Source: Methanoregulaceae archaeon UXB-2016 (GTDB lineage: Archaea > Halobacteriota > Methanomicrobia > Methanomicrobiales > Methanospirillaceae). From it: a DNA stretch of 62,017 bases. The stretch covers positions 1 to 62,017 of the forward strand of contig SISS01000028.1 in NCBI GenBank assembly GCA_004332335.1, read 5' to 3'. The notes beneath the pieces are model-generated. The model saw nothing but the letters and a program-made list of their open reading frames with translations. It was not told the origin of the DNA and did no database searches. The position numbers and the translations under genes were made by a program. Of the stretch, positions 35,775-43,063 are shown piece by piece (within the stretch, counting starts at the first letter, position 1; each line of letters begins with the position of its first letter).

Positions 35775-35993
35775 TCAGTCCCTCCTCATCCTACACGTAA
35801 AATCACAAAATTTACTACAACGATATCCATTTTCCTCGATGTTCAACCAGGAGCAGGTTATGGAACAATTCCCCGTCGTGCTGCGCGGATCGGGACATTT
35901 TCCCAGGCAGTAATTCATGGCGAAATTCCGTCCACGACAAGATTTTCCGTCCCAGTTGCACTTCGGCGGAAAAGGCGGTCGAGAATCAATCAT
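35775..35993 (-). CDS. Small Cys-rich protein of the replication operon
   Basis: A 72-residue protein with nine Cys (CNWDGKSCRGRNFAMNYCLGK begins the series, ending SKFCDFTCRM), suggesting a zinc- or iron-sulfur-binding fold. It overlaps the stop of the HTH gene by an ATGA junction and ends two bases before the primase start, so the three genes form one operon. I do not recognise the family. It might bind DNA or assist the primase. Confidence 0.7.
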   Translation of the reverse strand: MIDSRPPFPPKCNWDGKSCRGRNFAMNYCLGKCPDPRSTTGNCSITCSWLNIEENGYRCSKFCDFTCRMRRD

Positions 35994-36202
35994 ACTCTCT
36001 CCTCCTGTGACTGAACGGGGATCTCAACATAGTACCCGTTTTCCCGTGCATACTCCTCGATATCCTCCCGTGTGAAAAACTGAGCGCGCGCGCTGTGTCT
36101 TACATTTTTCAAATTCCCCAACGACACCTGCCGATACACGGTCCATTTCGTAACGTGCAGGAACCCGGCCGTCTCCTCGATAGTGTATAATTTTCGTGAC
36201 AT
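35990..36202 (-). CDS. Excisionase/MerR-like helix-turn-helix protein
   Basis: A 70-residue winged-helix protein: LYTIEETAGFLHVTKWTVYRQ (helix-turn-helix), followed by LKNVRHSARAQFFTREDIEEY, the wing and third helix of the HTH_17 excisionase type. First gene of the operon with the Cys-rich and primase genes. It may act as excisionase for the integrase or as the element's repressor; repeated sequences at 36256-36287 and 36443-36457 are candidate binding sites. ATG 36202 has a TATA-like TTATAGTATATC about 30 bases upstream. Confidence 0.85.
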   Translation of the reverse strand: MSRKLYTIEETAGFLHVTKWTVYRQVSLGNLKNVRHSARAQFFTREDIEEYARENGYYVEIPVQSQEERV

Positions 36203-36206
36203 TTAA

Positions 36207-36229
36207 CATCACCAATACATATAGTGATG
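36207..36229. promoter_or_regulatory. Inverted repeat at the HTH-operon promoter
   Basis: CATCAC (36207-36212) and GTGATG (36224-36229) form a 6-bp inverted repeat immediately upstream of ATG 36202, between the likely TATA box and the start codon. It is a candidate autoregulatory operator. Confidence 0.4.
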
Positions 36230-36255
36230 ATATACTATAAAAATATAACCAACTA

Positions 36256-36287
36256 TATACTATATACACCATGATACTATGTACACT
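36256..36287. repeat. Two copies of TATACTATRTACAC motif in the divergent promoter region
   Basis: TATACTATATACACC at 36256-36270 and GATACTATGTACACT at 36273-36287 are near-identical direct repeats 17 bases apart. A third copy lies at 36443-36457, over the TATA box of the 36472 gene. They are candidate binding sites for the element's HTH protein. Confidence 0.6.
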
Positions 36288-36442
36288 AGATGACAGGTCA
36301 TCGTCGACACACACCAGTAATTTTCAGTAGCAAAAAAGACAGATTTCGTAACACTTTATGTTACAAACAGTCAAAAATCCGAATCGGAGACCATATCAGA
36401 CGTTTATGTAATAGACTTCTATCCTAGAACTCTAACAGTTTA

Positions 36443-36457
36443 TATACTATGTACACT
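36443..36457 (+). promoter_or_regulatory. TATA box and repeat motif of the 36472 recombinase gene
   Basis: TATACTATGTACACT starts within TTTATATAC, 15-32 bases before ATG 36472. It repeats the motif at 36256-36287, so a protein bound here would block TBP access. Confidence 0.55.
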
Positions 36458-36471
36458 TATGTGAGAGTACG

Positions 36472-37068
36472 ATGTCTGCTCTGATTTGTAATGGCCAACG
36501 CGTTTTAACGCCTGATGAAGTCACAGGAATTCGGGGTGTGATCACCAAACCATCGGGGCGTGCCCTCTTCGACCTCATGCTCTACACGGGTCTTCGATTA
36601 TCTGAGGTAAGGCAGATGGTTGATAACCCAGCCATCTTCGATGAGAAGAGAAAAATGATCACCATCACATCTTCGAAGAAAGAGGCAAGGCAAAAAACTC
36701 GGAATGTCCATCTCTGTGACAATGGGATCATGGCCGTTAAGGCATTTCTTAACTTGAAAGAAAAGAAGATTCCATCTTCTCCTTCGGCATGGCAAATTAA
36801 TTTAATTCGTTGGTGCCGTTCTGCTCGCATCGAACCGTTACCGGGTAAAGACCCTCGCGATACCAGTAATATTTTCGGAATCACCGTTAGGACAACCCGT
36901 AAGACCCTCGAATCATGGCTGTTGACCGCTTACCCTGAACGGTCTGTGTACGTGGCATTGTCACAGGGTCATACTGTACTCGTGCAACTACAACACTATC
37001 TAAACCTCTCGTACACGGGAGAAGAGAGAGAAGAGATCAGGGAGCAGGTATCAGGCTGGTGCAAATAA
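36472..37068 (+). CDS. Minimal tyrosine recombinase (catalytic domain only)
   Basis: A 198-residue protein that is just a tyrosine-recombinase catalytic domain: Arg42 (YTGLRLSEVRQM), Lys69/70, Arg140 and Arg143 (VRTTRKTLES), His167 (SQGHTVLV) and the probable nucleophile Tyr176 (LQHYLNLSY), nine residues after the His. It lacks the N-terminal core-binding domain of ordinary integrases. It shares the RxxRK box with the element's larger integrase but is otherwise distinct. It could resolve multimers, invert DNA or assist excision. A TATA box overlapping a repeat motif suggests tight control. Confidence 0.82.
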   Translation: MSALICNGQRVLTPDEVTGIRGVITKPSGRALFDLMLYTGLRLSEVRQMVDNPAIFDEKRKMITITSSKKEARQKTRNVHLCDNGIMAVKAFLNLKEKKIPSSPSAWQINLIRWCRSARIEPLPGKDPRDTSNIFGITVRTTRKTLESWLLTAYPERSVYVALSQGHTVLVQLQHYLNLSYTGEEREEIREQVSGWCK

Positions 37069-37229
37069 CGCATCTCTCTTCTCGTTACACCAGTAATTCA
37101 CACAACCAATGGTAATGTATGTCTTAAGAAAATATGATGCTTAAATCGCTAGCATGCTCGTCGGAAATCGCTCCTTTTCCTCGATGATGATTTAGATAGT
37201 TTTTTGCATCAATCTGGTAATGTAGCATC

Positions 37230-37565
37230 ATGCACCTCGACTCCCTCATACAGATCAAGAAAGAGATGCCGAAGAGGGGATATTGTTATACAACCATCCG
37301 CTTCGAGAAGAACAAACACAATGATCTGATAAATAAGAACGCGGCCGTTTTTGAGATAAATGGCGCCTTTTTGATCGTGCCGATAAAAGAATCGGTTATT
37401 ACTCAAGAATCGCTGAAAGAGCGCGTATCAGAGGTGCGCACGTCAATCGAGCAGTATCTTACGGTACAAACAGGCAACAAAGGCCGGAGAATCGAGCGCG
37501 AGAGAAACGATGAATGCTGCTATGGGGATTCGAACCCCAGTCGAAGGAGTGAGAGTCCTTCATGA
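37230..37565 (+). CDS. Hypothetical protein ending inside the tRNA-Glu/attR region
   Basis: A 111-residue frame beginning MHLDSLIQIKKEMPKRGYCY, with an alternating hydrophobic middle (AVFEINGAFLIVPIKESV) and a helical LKERVSEVRTSIEQYL. The last roughly 20 codons read through attR antisense to tRNA-Glu. In the excised circle the C terminus would change, because attP replaces attR downstream of the 44-bp block. AT-rich like the element. No family recognised, though the middle resembles small archaeal DNA-binding beta folds. Confidence 0.5.
   Translation: MHLDSLIQIKKEMPKRGYCYTTIRFEKNKHNDLINKNAAVFEINGAFLIVPIKESVITQESLKERVSEVRTSIEQYLTVQTGNKGRRIERERNDECCYGDSNPSRRSESPS
37512..37555. repeat. Right attachment site (attR) within tRNA-Glu
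   Basis: Exact copy of 31237-31280. Here the block forms the 3' part of the complete tRNA-Glu gene, so the integrated element supplies or preserves the functional 3' end. Confidence 0.93.
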
Positions 37566-37589
37566 TTGGCCGGACTACACTATAGCAGC
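37515..37589 (-). tRNA. tRNA-Glu (anticodon CTC)
   Basis: The minus strand folds as a tRNA: acceptor strands GCTGCTA and TAGCAGC, a D arm with GTAGTCCGGCCAATCAT typical of archaeal tRNA-Glu, an anticodon stem AAGGA/TCCTT around the loop CTCTCAC (anticodon CTC, reading GAG), the T arm GGGGTTCGAATCCCC, and discriminator A. No CCA is encoded. It is the integration target of the element. Confidence 0.95.
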
Positions 37590-37649
37590 AGTTGCGTCTC
37601 TTATGTTGTTGACACTGAGAAATAAATCTGTCTGTCCTCCTATCGATAG

Positions 37650-37658
37650 CATATAAGG
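37650..37658 (+). promoter_or_regulatory. TATA-like box for the DRG gene
   Basis: CATATAAGG lies 68-76 bases before ATG 37726, implying a leader of roughly 40 bases that contains GGGGAGAACC before the start. Confidence 0.5.
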
Positions 37659-37725
37659 AGCGGACCGGGGGGAGAACCAGTATCTTTAGTATCCGTCCGC
37701 ACGAACAATAGGGGAGAACCTCCGC

Positions 37726-38838
37726 ATGGCAAGCCTCGACGAACAGATACAGGAGCTGGAGGCCGAGCTCGAGCGGACCCCCTACAACAAGGCGACCTCG
37801 AAGCACATCGGCCGGATCAAGGCGAAGATCGCCAGACTCCGCGATGAGGCGGTCAGCCGCGCGATGAAGTCGGCTGGCGGGGGAGAGGGCTTCACGGTCA
37901 AGAAGTCGGGCGACGCCACAGTCGTGCTCGTCGGCTTCCCCTCGGTCGGCAAGTCCACGCTCCTCAACAAGCTGACCGGCACGAACTCCGAGGTGGCCGC
38001 ATACGCGTTCACGACCCTGACGGTCGTGCCGGGCGCGCTCGAACACAAGGGCGCAAAGATTCAGATCCTGGATATCCCCGGGCTGATCGCGGGCGCCGCG
38101 ATGGGCAAGGGCCGGGGCAAGGAGGTGATCGGAGTCGTGCGCGGCGCGGACCTGATCATCGTGCTCGCCGACGTCTTCAACGGCGCTCATGTCGACGTGC
38201 TCCTCCGCGAGCTCTACGACGCCGGGATCCGGATCAACACCCCGAAGCCCGACATCACGATCAAGAAGTCGGGCGCCGGCGGCGTCCAGGTCCATGCGGT
38301 CGGCGACCTGGACCTGGACCTCGAGGAGATCCGGTCGATCCTGAACGAGAACAAGCTGATGAACGCGGACGTGCTGATCCGCGGCAACTCGACCCAGGAC
38401 GAGCTGATCGACGCGATGATCGGCAACCGGGTCTACGTGCCCGCGTTCATCGCCGTCAACAAGGTCGACCTCACGGACGAGGAGACCAAGATCGAGATCG
38501 AACGCGACCTCACCGAGCGGTTCGACGACCGGCCGCTGATGATCTCGGCAGTCTCGGGATACCACATGGAGGAGCTCAAGGACGAGGTCTACCAGCGGCT
38601 CGGGTTCATGCGGGTTTTCCTGAAGCCCACGGGGGGGGCGGCCGATCTCGACGAGCCCCTGATCGTCCGGACGAGCGCGACGGTCGAGGACGTCTGCAGA
38701 AAGCTCCACCGGGAGTTTGTGGAGAAGTTCCGCTACGCCCGGGTCTGGGGCCAGTCGGTCAAGCACCCGGGCCAGCGGGTCGGCCTGCCGCACAAGCTCG
38801 TCGACGGCGACCTCCTGACGATCATCACGGCGCGGTGA
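37726..38838 (+). CDS. DRG-family OBG GTPase
   Basis: A 370-residue developmentally-regulated-GTP-binding-type GTPase. An N-terminal helical region (residues 1-55) precedes the G domain with GFPSVGKST (G1, about residue 70), a TTLTVVPG switch region, DIPGLI (G3) and NKVD (G4). A C-terminal TGS domain is visible (VRTSATVEDVCRKLHREF, LVDGDLLTI). These proteins associate with ribosomes and are thought to act in translation. It overlaps the convergent trm1 stop by 14 bases. Confidence 0.95.
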   Translation: MASLDEQIQELEAELERTPYNKATSKHIGRIKAKIARLRDEAVSRAMKSAGGGEGFTVKKSGDATVVLVGFPSVGKSTLLNKLTGTNSEVAAYAFTTLTVVPGALEHKGAKIQILDIPGLIAGAAMGKGRGKEVIGVVRGADLIIVLADVFNGAHVDVLLRELYDAGIRINTPKPDITIKKSGAGGVQVHAVGDLDLDLEEIRSILNENKLMNADVLIRGNSTQDELIDAMIGNRVYVPAFIAVNKVDLTDEETKIEIERDLTERFDDRPLMISAVSGYHMEELKDEVYQRLGFMRVFLKPTGGAADLDEPLIVRTSATVEDVCRKLHREFVEKFRYARVWGQSVKHPGQRVGLPHKLVDGDLLTIITAR

Positions 38839-39952
38839 GCGCGGCCATCACGCGCTCGAGCGGGGCGTCGGTCTTGAGGGCCGTGCCCGAGTAGTGGGCG
38901 CGGCTCGCCCGATATCCCTCTTTTCTCAGCGTCTCGAGGACCGTCTCGATCGCAGGCGGCGAGGCCCCGGCCCGTTTTGCGAGCACATGATAGTCGTAGT
39001 GGGTCGAGGTCGGGAGCTCGCCCGCGAGGATCGGGAGTAGACGCTCGAGCGCCGTTCCCTTCTCGAGAGTCGCCTCGGCCACGGCGCTCCGCATCGCCTC
39101 GAGGGAGGCCGGATCGTTCAGCGCGCCGAGCCAGAGCGGGCCGACGGGCACGGTCTCGCCGCCGCAGGCCGGGCAGGGGACCGGCTCGGCGATGAGCCCC
39201 GTCTGCTCGGCCCGGCCCGGGCAGGAGCGGCACTGGTGGACGTACCCGATCCGTGCGAGGGTCTCGTCCCCGGCCACCGCGCCCTGCCGGAGCCCGAGGT
39301 GGAGCCGGACGAAGTGTTCGCGGGCAAAGCAGCAGAGGGGGGCGAGCCCCCGGTCGTACTTGACGAGCTCGCGCGCCACAAAACCGAGGAGCACCCGGAG
39401 GCCGACCTCAGCATGATACTCGGTGTTCATCGGCCGGGCGAAGTACCGGCGCATGCCGGCCCGGAGGTGGGCGCCACAGAGCGGGGCCGTGTCGGTCGCG
39501 GTCACGAAGAGGTACCGGACCGCCGAGCGGCAGCCCGCGTCCGTGAACGGGGCCGGCGAGCCGAAGGGATCGAGGTCGACCGCACCGAAGCGGCGCGACG
39601 ACATCAGGGCGTTGGCGTCAGATCGGACCGTCTCTACCGCGAGCCCGAGCCGTTCGGCGTTCATCGCGGCAAGCCCGAGGGCCCGGGGGCTCCGGTCGTT
39701 GATCACGACCGGCACTCCGGCCTCGCCGGCGACGCGGAGCCCGCGCAGGCCCGTCGCCCCCATCGCATCGAGGTACTCGGCCGGACGGGCGTCCGCGGGG
39801 AGAGCGCGCAGAAAGAGCACGGTTGCATCGCGGTTGAGTGCCATCCGGGGGTTGTAGAAGACCGGGGCTGAACCCGGCGGAAACGAGGCGGACGGATCCG
39901 GGACCGGGACGAGGAGGGTCGTCCCGCCCTCTGTGACCGGGACCAGATCCAT
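38825..39952 (-). CDS. trm1: tRNA (guanine(26)-N2)-dimethyltransferase
   Basis: A 375-residue Trm1: VTEGGTTLLVPV at the start, FYNPRMALNRDATVLF, the SAM-binding LDAMGATGLRGLR, the catalytic VDLDPFGSP, and a zinc-binding C-terminal region (CRSC...CPACGG). It methylates G26 of tRNAs. The open frame allows a TTG start at 39979, but a TATA-like GTATAATGC near 39982-39990 puts the transcript start near 39960, so ATG 39952 is preferred. Divergent from tRNA-Arg. Confidence 0.93.
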   Translation of the reverse strand: MDLVPVTEGGTTLLVPVPDPSASFPPGSAPVFYNPRMALNRDATVLFLRALPADARPAEYLDAMGATGLRGLRVAGEAGVPVVINDRSPRALGLAAMNAERLGLAVETVRSDANALMSSRRFGAVDLDPFGSPAPFTDAGCRSAVRYLFVTATDTAPLCGAHLRAGMRRYFARPMNTEYHAEVGLRVLLGFVARELVKYDRGLAPLCCFAREHFVRLHLGLRQGAVAGDETLARIGYVHQCRSCPGRAEQTGLIAEPVPCPACGGETVPVGPLWLGALNDPASLEAMRSAVAEATLEKGTALERLLPILAGELPTSTHYDYHVLAKRAGASPPAIETVLETLRKEGYRASRAHYSGTALKTDAPLERVMAALTAP

Positions 39953-40015
39953 CGCGCCGGGGACGTCTGTATCGCGCAAGCATTATACCTCTGACGGCAG
40001 ACGTATTGAGGCATT

Positions 40016-40090
40016 GGGCGTGTGGCCTAGTCCGGATAGGGCGTCAGCCTCCTAAGTTGATGGTCGGGGGTTCGAATCCCTCCACGCCCG
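40016..40090 (+). tRNA. tRNA-Arg (anticodon CCT)
   Basis: Acceptor strands GGGCGTG/CACGCCC, D arm with GGCCTAGTCCGGATAGGGC, anticodon stem TCAGC/GTTGA around CTCCTAA (anticodon CCT, reading AGG), T arm GGGGGTTCGAATCCCTC and discriminator G. No CCA encoded. The UbiA gene starts nine bases after its end, so the mRNA may be released by tRNA processing. Confidence 0.95.
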
Positions 40091-40098
40091 CTCTACCT

Positions 40099-40941
40099 GT
40101 GTTGCCCGGTTACCTCTCGATCCTCCGCCCCACGAACGCCGTGGTCTCGGGCCTGGTCGCGCCGCTCGCCTATCTGATCGCGGGCGGCGAGCCCGGCCCG
40201 GTCGCAGTCTGGCTCTTCTGCTGCGTCCTCCTCGTCACGGGCGCCGGGAACGCCGTCAACGACTACTTCGACGCCGCGATCGACCGGGTGAACCGGCCCG
40301 ACCGGCCCATCCCCTCGGGGCGGGTCTCCGAGCAGGGAGCGCTCCGGTATGCGGCCCTCCTCTCGGTCGTCGGCGGCCTCGCCGCGGTGCCGGCCGGGGT
40401 CGCCCCGACCCTGCTCGCGGTCGCGAATGCGGCCCTGCTCTGGCTCTACGCGGCCCGGCTCAAGAAGATCGCGCTCGCCGGCCATCTCACGGTCGCGTAC
40501 CTCTCGGCCTCGGTCTTCCTCTTCGGCGGGGCCGCGGTCGGGGTCGACGGGGCCGGGGTCGTGCTGCCGCTCGCCCTGATCACTTTCCTCGGCACGGTCG
40601 CCCGCGAGCTCCTCAAGGCGGCCGAGGATGTCGAGGGCGACCGCGAGGGCGGGGCCCGGACCTTCCCCGTCCGGTTCGGGGTCCGGCCGACCGTCCGGCT
40701 CGCCCTCCTCTTCGCGCTGGCGGGAATCGCAGCCTCGGCCCTCCCATACCCGGCCTGGGGCCTGCCGTACCTCGTCCTGATCGTGCCGGCCGACCTGCTG
40801 ATCCTCGGGGGCGCGATCCGGGCCGTCGGCTGCCCGACCGGCGACTGCGTGCGCGAGACCCGGGCCACGACCCTCCTCAAGGCCGGGATGTTCCTCGCAC
40901 TCGCCGCGTTCGCGGTCGCTGCGCTGCTCGCACAATCCTGA
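40099..40941 (+). CDS. UbiA prenyltransferase, likely digeranylgeranylglyceryl phosphate synthase
   Basis: A 280-residue membrane protein with about eight hydrophobic segments and the two UbiA Asp motifs: NAVNDYFDAAIDRVNRPDRP and DVEGDREGGARTFPVRFG. Archaeal members adding the second geranylgeranyl group to glycerol phosphate share this wording, so a role in ether-lipid synthesis is likely. GTG 40099 is the earliest start not overlapping the tRNA; TTG 40102 is possible. Confidence 0.88.
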   Translation: MLPGYLSILRPTNAVVSGLVAPLAYLIAGGEPGPVAVWLFCCVLLVTGAGNAVNDYFDAAIDRVNRPDRPIPSGRVSEQGALRYAALLSVVGGLAAVPAGVAPTLLAVANAALLWLYAARLKKIALAGHLTVAYLSASVFLFGGAAVGVDGAGVVLPLALITFLGTVARELLKAAEDVEGDREGGARTFPVRFGVRPTVRLALLFALAGIAASALPYPAWGLPYLVLIVPADLLILGGAIRAVGCPTGDCVRETRATTLLKAGMFLALAAFAVAALLAQS

Positions 40942-40971
40942 TACCTTCTGAACGCGAATGTACGGGAACGC

Positions 40972-41394
40972 ATGGGACCGGCGCGACTGAAGCGGTGCGG
41001 CGAGGTCTTCCTCGCCGAGAAGAAGGCGGTCTTCGACGGAAATCTCCGCGTGCCCGGGCACCTGGTCCTTCCGCCCGACTGCCATGTCTGGGGCGATCTC
41101 ATCGTGAACGGACGGCTCGACCTCGGCCCCAACGGCACGGTCGGCGGCCGGGTCGTCTGTCATGAGGCGCGGGTCGGGCACCACGCGGCCATCCGGGGCC
41201 CGCTCTCGGCCACGGGAGACGTCACGGTCGCCGACGGCGCCCATGTCCACGCGATCGAGACCGCAGGGACGGTCCTGCTTCGCCCGGGCGTGACCGTCGG
41301 CGATGTCCGGACCGAGGGGCTGGTCCTGATCCACGGCCGGATCACGAGCGGCCTACTCCTCGGCCGGCAGGTGAAGGTCTTCGGGAACGGCTGA
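40972..41394 (+). CDS. Polymer-forming (bactofilin-like) beta-helix protein
   Basis: A 140-residue protein built of short repeated beta rungs (GNLRVPGHLVLPPDCHVWGDLIV..., VGGRVVCHEARVGHHAAIRG...), matching the polymer-forming cytoskeletal/bactofilin type. No signal or membrane segment. Such proteins polymerise into filaments in bacteria; archaeal ones are little studied. Thirty bases after the UbiA gene and probably cotranscribed; it overlaps the end of the convergent DUF116 gene by 42 bases. Confidence 0.75.
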   Translation: MGPARLKRCGEVFLAEKKAVFDGNLRVPGHLVLPPDCHVWGDLIVNGRLDLGPNGTVGGRVVCHEARVGHHAAIRGPLSATGDVTVADGAHVHAIETAGTVLLRPGVTVGDVRTEGLVLIHGRITSGLLLGRQVKVFGNG

Positions 41395-42048
41395 CGGGGG
41401 GAGCCCGAGCAGGGCGACCTCGTAGAGCGTGTTCCAGTCGACCAGAGTCTCGACGCACCCTTCCTTGAGGCTCACGACGCCCATGCCGATGAGCCCGAGC
41501 CGGTCGGCCATCTCGAGCCCCTCCTTCACCTCGGCCAGGCACCCGACCCCGATCAGGGCGTGGGGGCGATATTTCTTCACCATCCTTTTGATGAACGAGG
41601 ACCCTGGCACGATGAAGACCCGGTACCCGAGCCCCTCGAGCGTGTCGATCGCCTCGCCGACCGTGCACCTGCCGCAGCGCTTGCACCGGAGCCCCTCCGG
41701 CGTCAGGTCCGCCGGGCACCGGGCGTTCCGGAGGCACTGGGGCAGGAAGATCGTCCGTTCCCCCACCGGGATCTCGGCGAAAGCCTGCGCGTTCATGGTG
41801 TTGCCGAGCTTGACAAAGAACCCGAGCATCTCCTGGTCCTCGAGCCCGACAGCCTTGAAGAGCGCCCGCATCACCCCCTCGAGCGCGGTCAGGCCGGGGC
41901 GGAGGAGGCTGGGGAAGTAGAGCCGGCCCGAACGGATCGAGGCAAGGGTCAGGGCGAGCAGGACGAGGGCCACGACGAGGACCACGAGAGCGGTCAACAC
42001 GGCGAGTTCGCCGATCAGCTGGAAGAGGGTGGCGAAGGTCTGGTTCAT
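41353..42048 (-). CDS. DUF116 domain-containing membrane protein
   Basis: A 231-residue protein with an N-terminal membrane segment (about residues 14-38) and the DUF116 domain: FLPQCLRNARCPADLTPEGLRCKRCGRCTVGE (Cys cluster), VFIVPGSSFIKRMV, and a VGCLAEVKEGLEMAD segment. Probably binds a metal or Fe-S cluster; function unknown, common in methanogens. Its ATG overlaps the stop of mtnA (ATGA), so it is the last gene of a four-gene operon. Confidence 0.88.
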   Translation of the reverse strand: MNQTFATLFQLIGELAVLTALVVLVVALVLLALTLASIRSGRLYFPSLLRPGLTALEGVMRALFKAVGLEDQEMLGFFVKLGNTMNAQAFAEIPVGERTIFLPQCLRNARCPADLTPEGLRCKRCGRCTVGEAIDTLEGLGYRVFIVPGSSFIKRMVKKYRPHALIGVGCLAEVKEGLEMADRLGLIGMGVVSLKEGCVETLVDWNTLYEVALLGLPPSAVPEDLHLPAEE

Positions 42049-43061
42049 GGTGAGAAGAGGTTCGCCGGATCGCGGAAGACCCCGCGTTCGGTGATAATGG
42101 CCGTCACAAGTTCGAGCGGGGTCAGGTCAAAGGCCGGGTTTCGGACGGGGACGCCGTCGGGGACGCTCGGCGTGCCGCAGAGGCAGGCGACCTCATCGCG
42201 CCCGCGCTCCTCGATCTCGACCTCGGCCCCGCAGTGGATCGGATCGAGCGTGGACGAGGGGGCCGCGACATAGAACGGGATCCCGTGATGCCGGGCCGTG
42301 ATCGCGTGCATGTAGGTCCCGACCTTGTTGAAGACCGCGTCGCGGCAGATTCGATCGGCACCGACGATCACGGCGTCGATCCCGCCCTCGCGCATCAGGA
42401 GCGCGGCGGCCGAGTCCGGGCAGACGGTCACCGGGATCCCATCCCGCCGGAGCTCGAACGCGGTCAGGCGGGCGCCCTGGAGAAGGGGGCGGGTCTCGCA
42501 GGCGATCACGGAGACCCGTTTTCCACCCTCGACGGCCGAGCGGACCACGCCCAGCGCGGTCCCCCAGCCGACGCAGGCGAGCGCGCCCGCGTTGCAGTGG
42601 GTGAGCACGGTCGCGTCGTCGGGAAGGAGGGCCGCACCGAGGGCTCCGAGCGCCCGGCACATCGCGAGGTCCTCCTCCGCGATCCGTTCGGCCTCGGCGA
42701 GCGTGCGCGACTGCACCTCCTCGACCGCGGAGGCCTCGCCGATCGCGGCGAGCACCCGGTCCACGCCCCAGGCGAGGTTGACGGCCGTCGGCCGCGCCGA
42801 ACGCACCCGGGCCGAGGCCTCGCGAACGCGGGAGAGGTAGCCCTCGAAGGAGGGTGCCTCCACGGTTCGGGCCGCGAGCGCGACCCCGTACGCGCCGGCC
42901 ACGCCGAGCGCGGGGGCGCCCCGGACCCGGAGCACCCGGATCGCCTCGACGAGCGCGTCGATATCGGCGCAGGCGATGGCCTCGTACCGGGCCGGGAGGA
43001 GGGTCTGGTCGACCAGGCCGATCCGGCCGGCGGGGCTGTCCCACCAGATGGTGCGGTCCAC
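42045..43061 (-). CDS. mtnA: S-methyl-5-thioribose-1-phosphate isomerase
   Basis: A 338-residue MtnA-type sugar-phosphate isomerase: RVRGAPALGVAGAYG, RPTAVNLAWG, LTHCNAGALACVGWGTALG, ETRPLLQGARLTAFELRR, VGADRICRDAVFNKVGTY and a PFYVAAPSSTLD motif. These include the catalytic Cys and Asp of the family, and the sequence favours MtnA over ribose-1,5-bisphosphate isomerase or aIF2B. It acts in methionine salvage. The start is GTG 43061, two bases after the TAG of the HdrA-like gene, in a close operon. Confidence 0.88.
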   Translation of the reverse strand: MDRTIWWDSPAGRIGLVDQTLLPARYEAIACADIDALVEAIRVLRVRGAPALGVAGAYGVALAARTVEAPSFEGYLSRVREASARVRSARPTAVNLAWGVDRVLAAIGEASAVEEVQSRTLAEAERIAEEDLAMCRALGALGAALLPDDATVLTHCNAGALACVGWGTALGVVRSAVEGGKRVSVIACETRPLLQGARLTAFELRRDGIPVTVCPDSAAALLMREGGIDAVIVGADRICRDAVFNKVGTYMHAITARHHGIPFYVAAPSSTLDPIHCGAEVEIEERGRDEVACLCGTPSVPDGVPVRNPAFDLTPLELVTAIITERGVFRDPANLFSP

Positions 43062-43063
43062 GC

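Larger units (their letters stand above)
31237..37555. mobile_element. Integrated AT-rich plasmid-like element in tRNA-Glu(CTC)
   Basis: A 6.3-kb island bounded by an exact 44-bp direct repeat (31237-31280 and 37512-37555). The right copy lies within an intact tRNA-Glu gene; the left copy is its detached 3' part. The base composition switches abruptly from GC-rich to AT-rich at both ends. Inside are a tyrosine integrase near the left end, a second recombinase, a PrimPol-helicase replication gene, an HTH protein, a Cys-rich protein, three small unknown genes and an iteron array. No structural, packaging or transfer genes are seen, so it resembles an integrated plasmid or a satellite rather than a full provirus. 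Confidence 0.93.
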
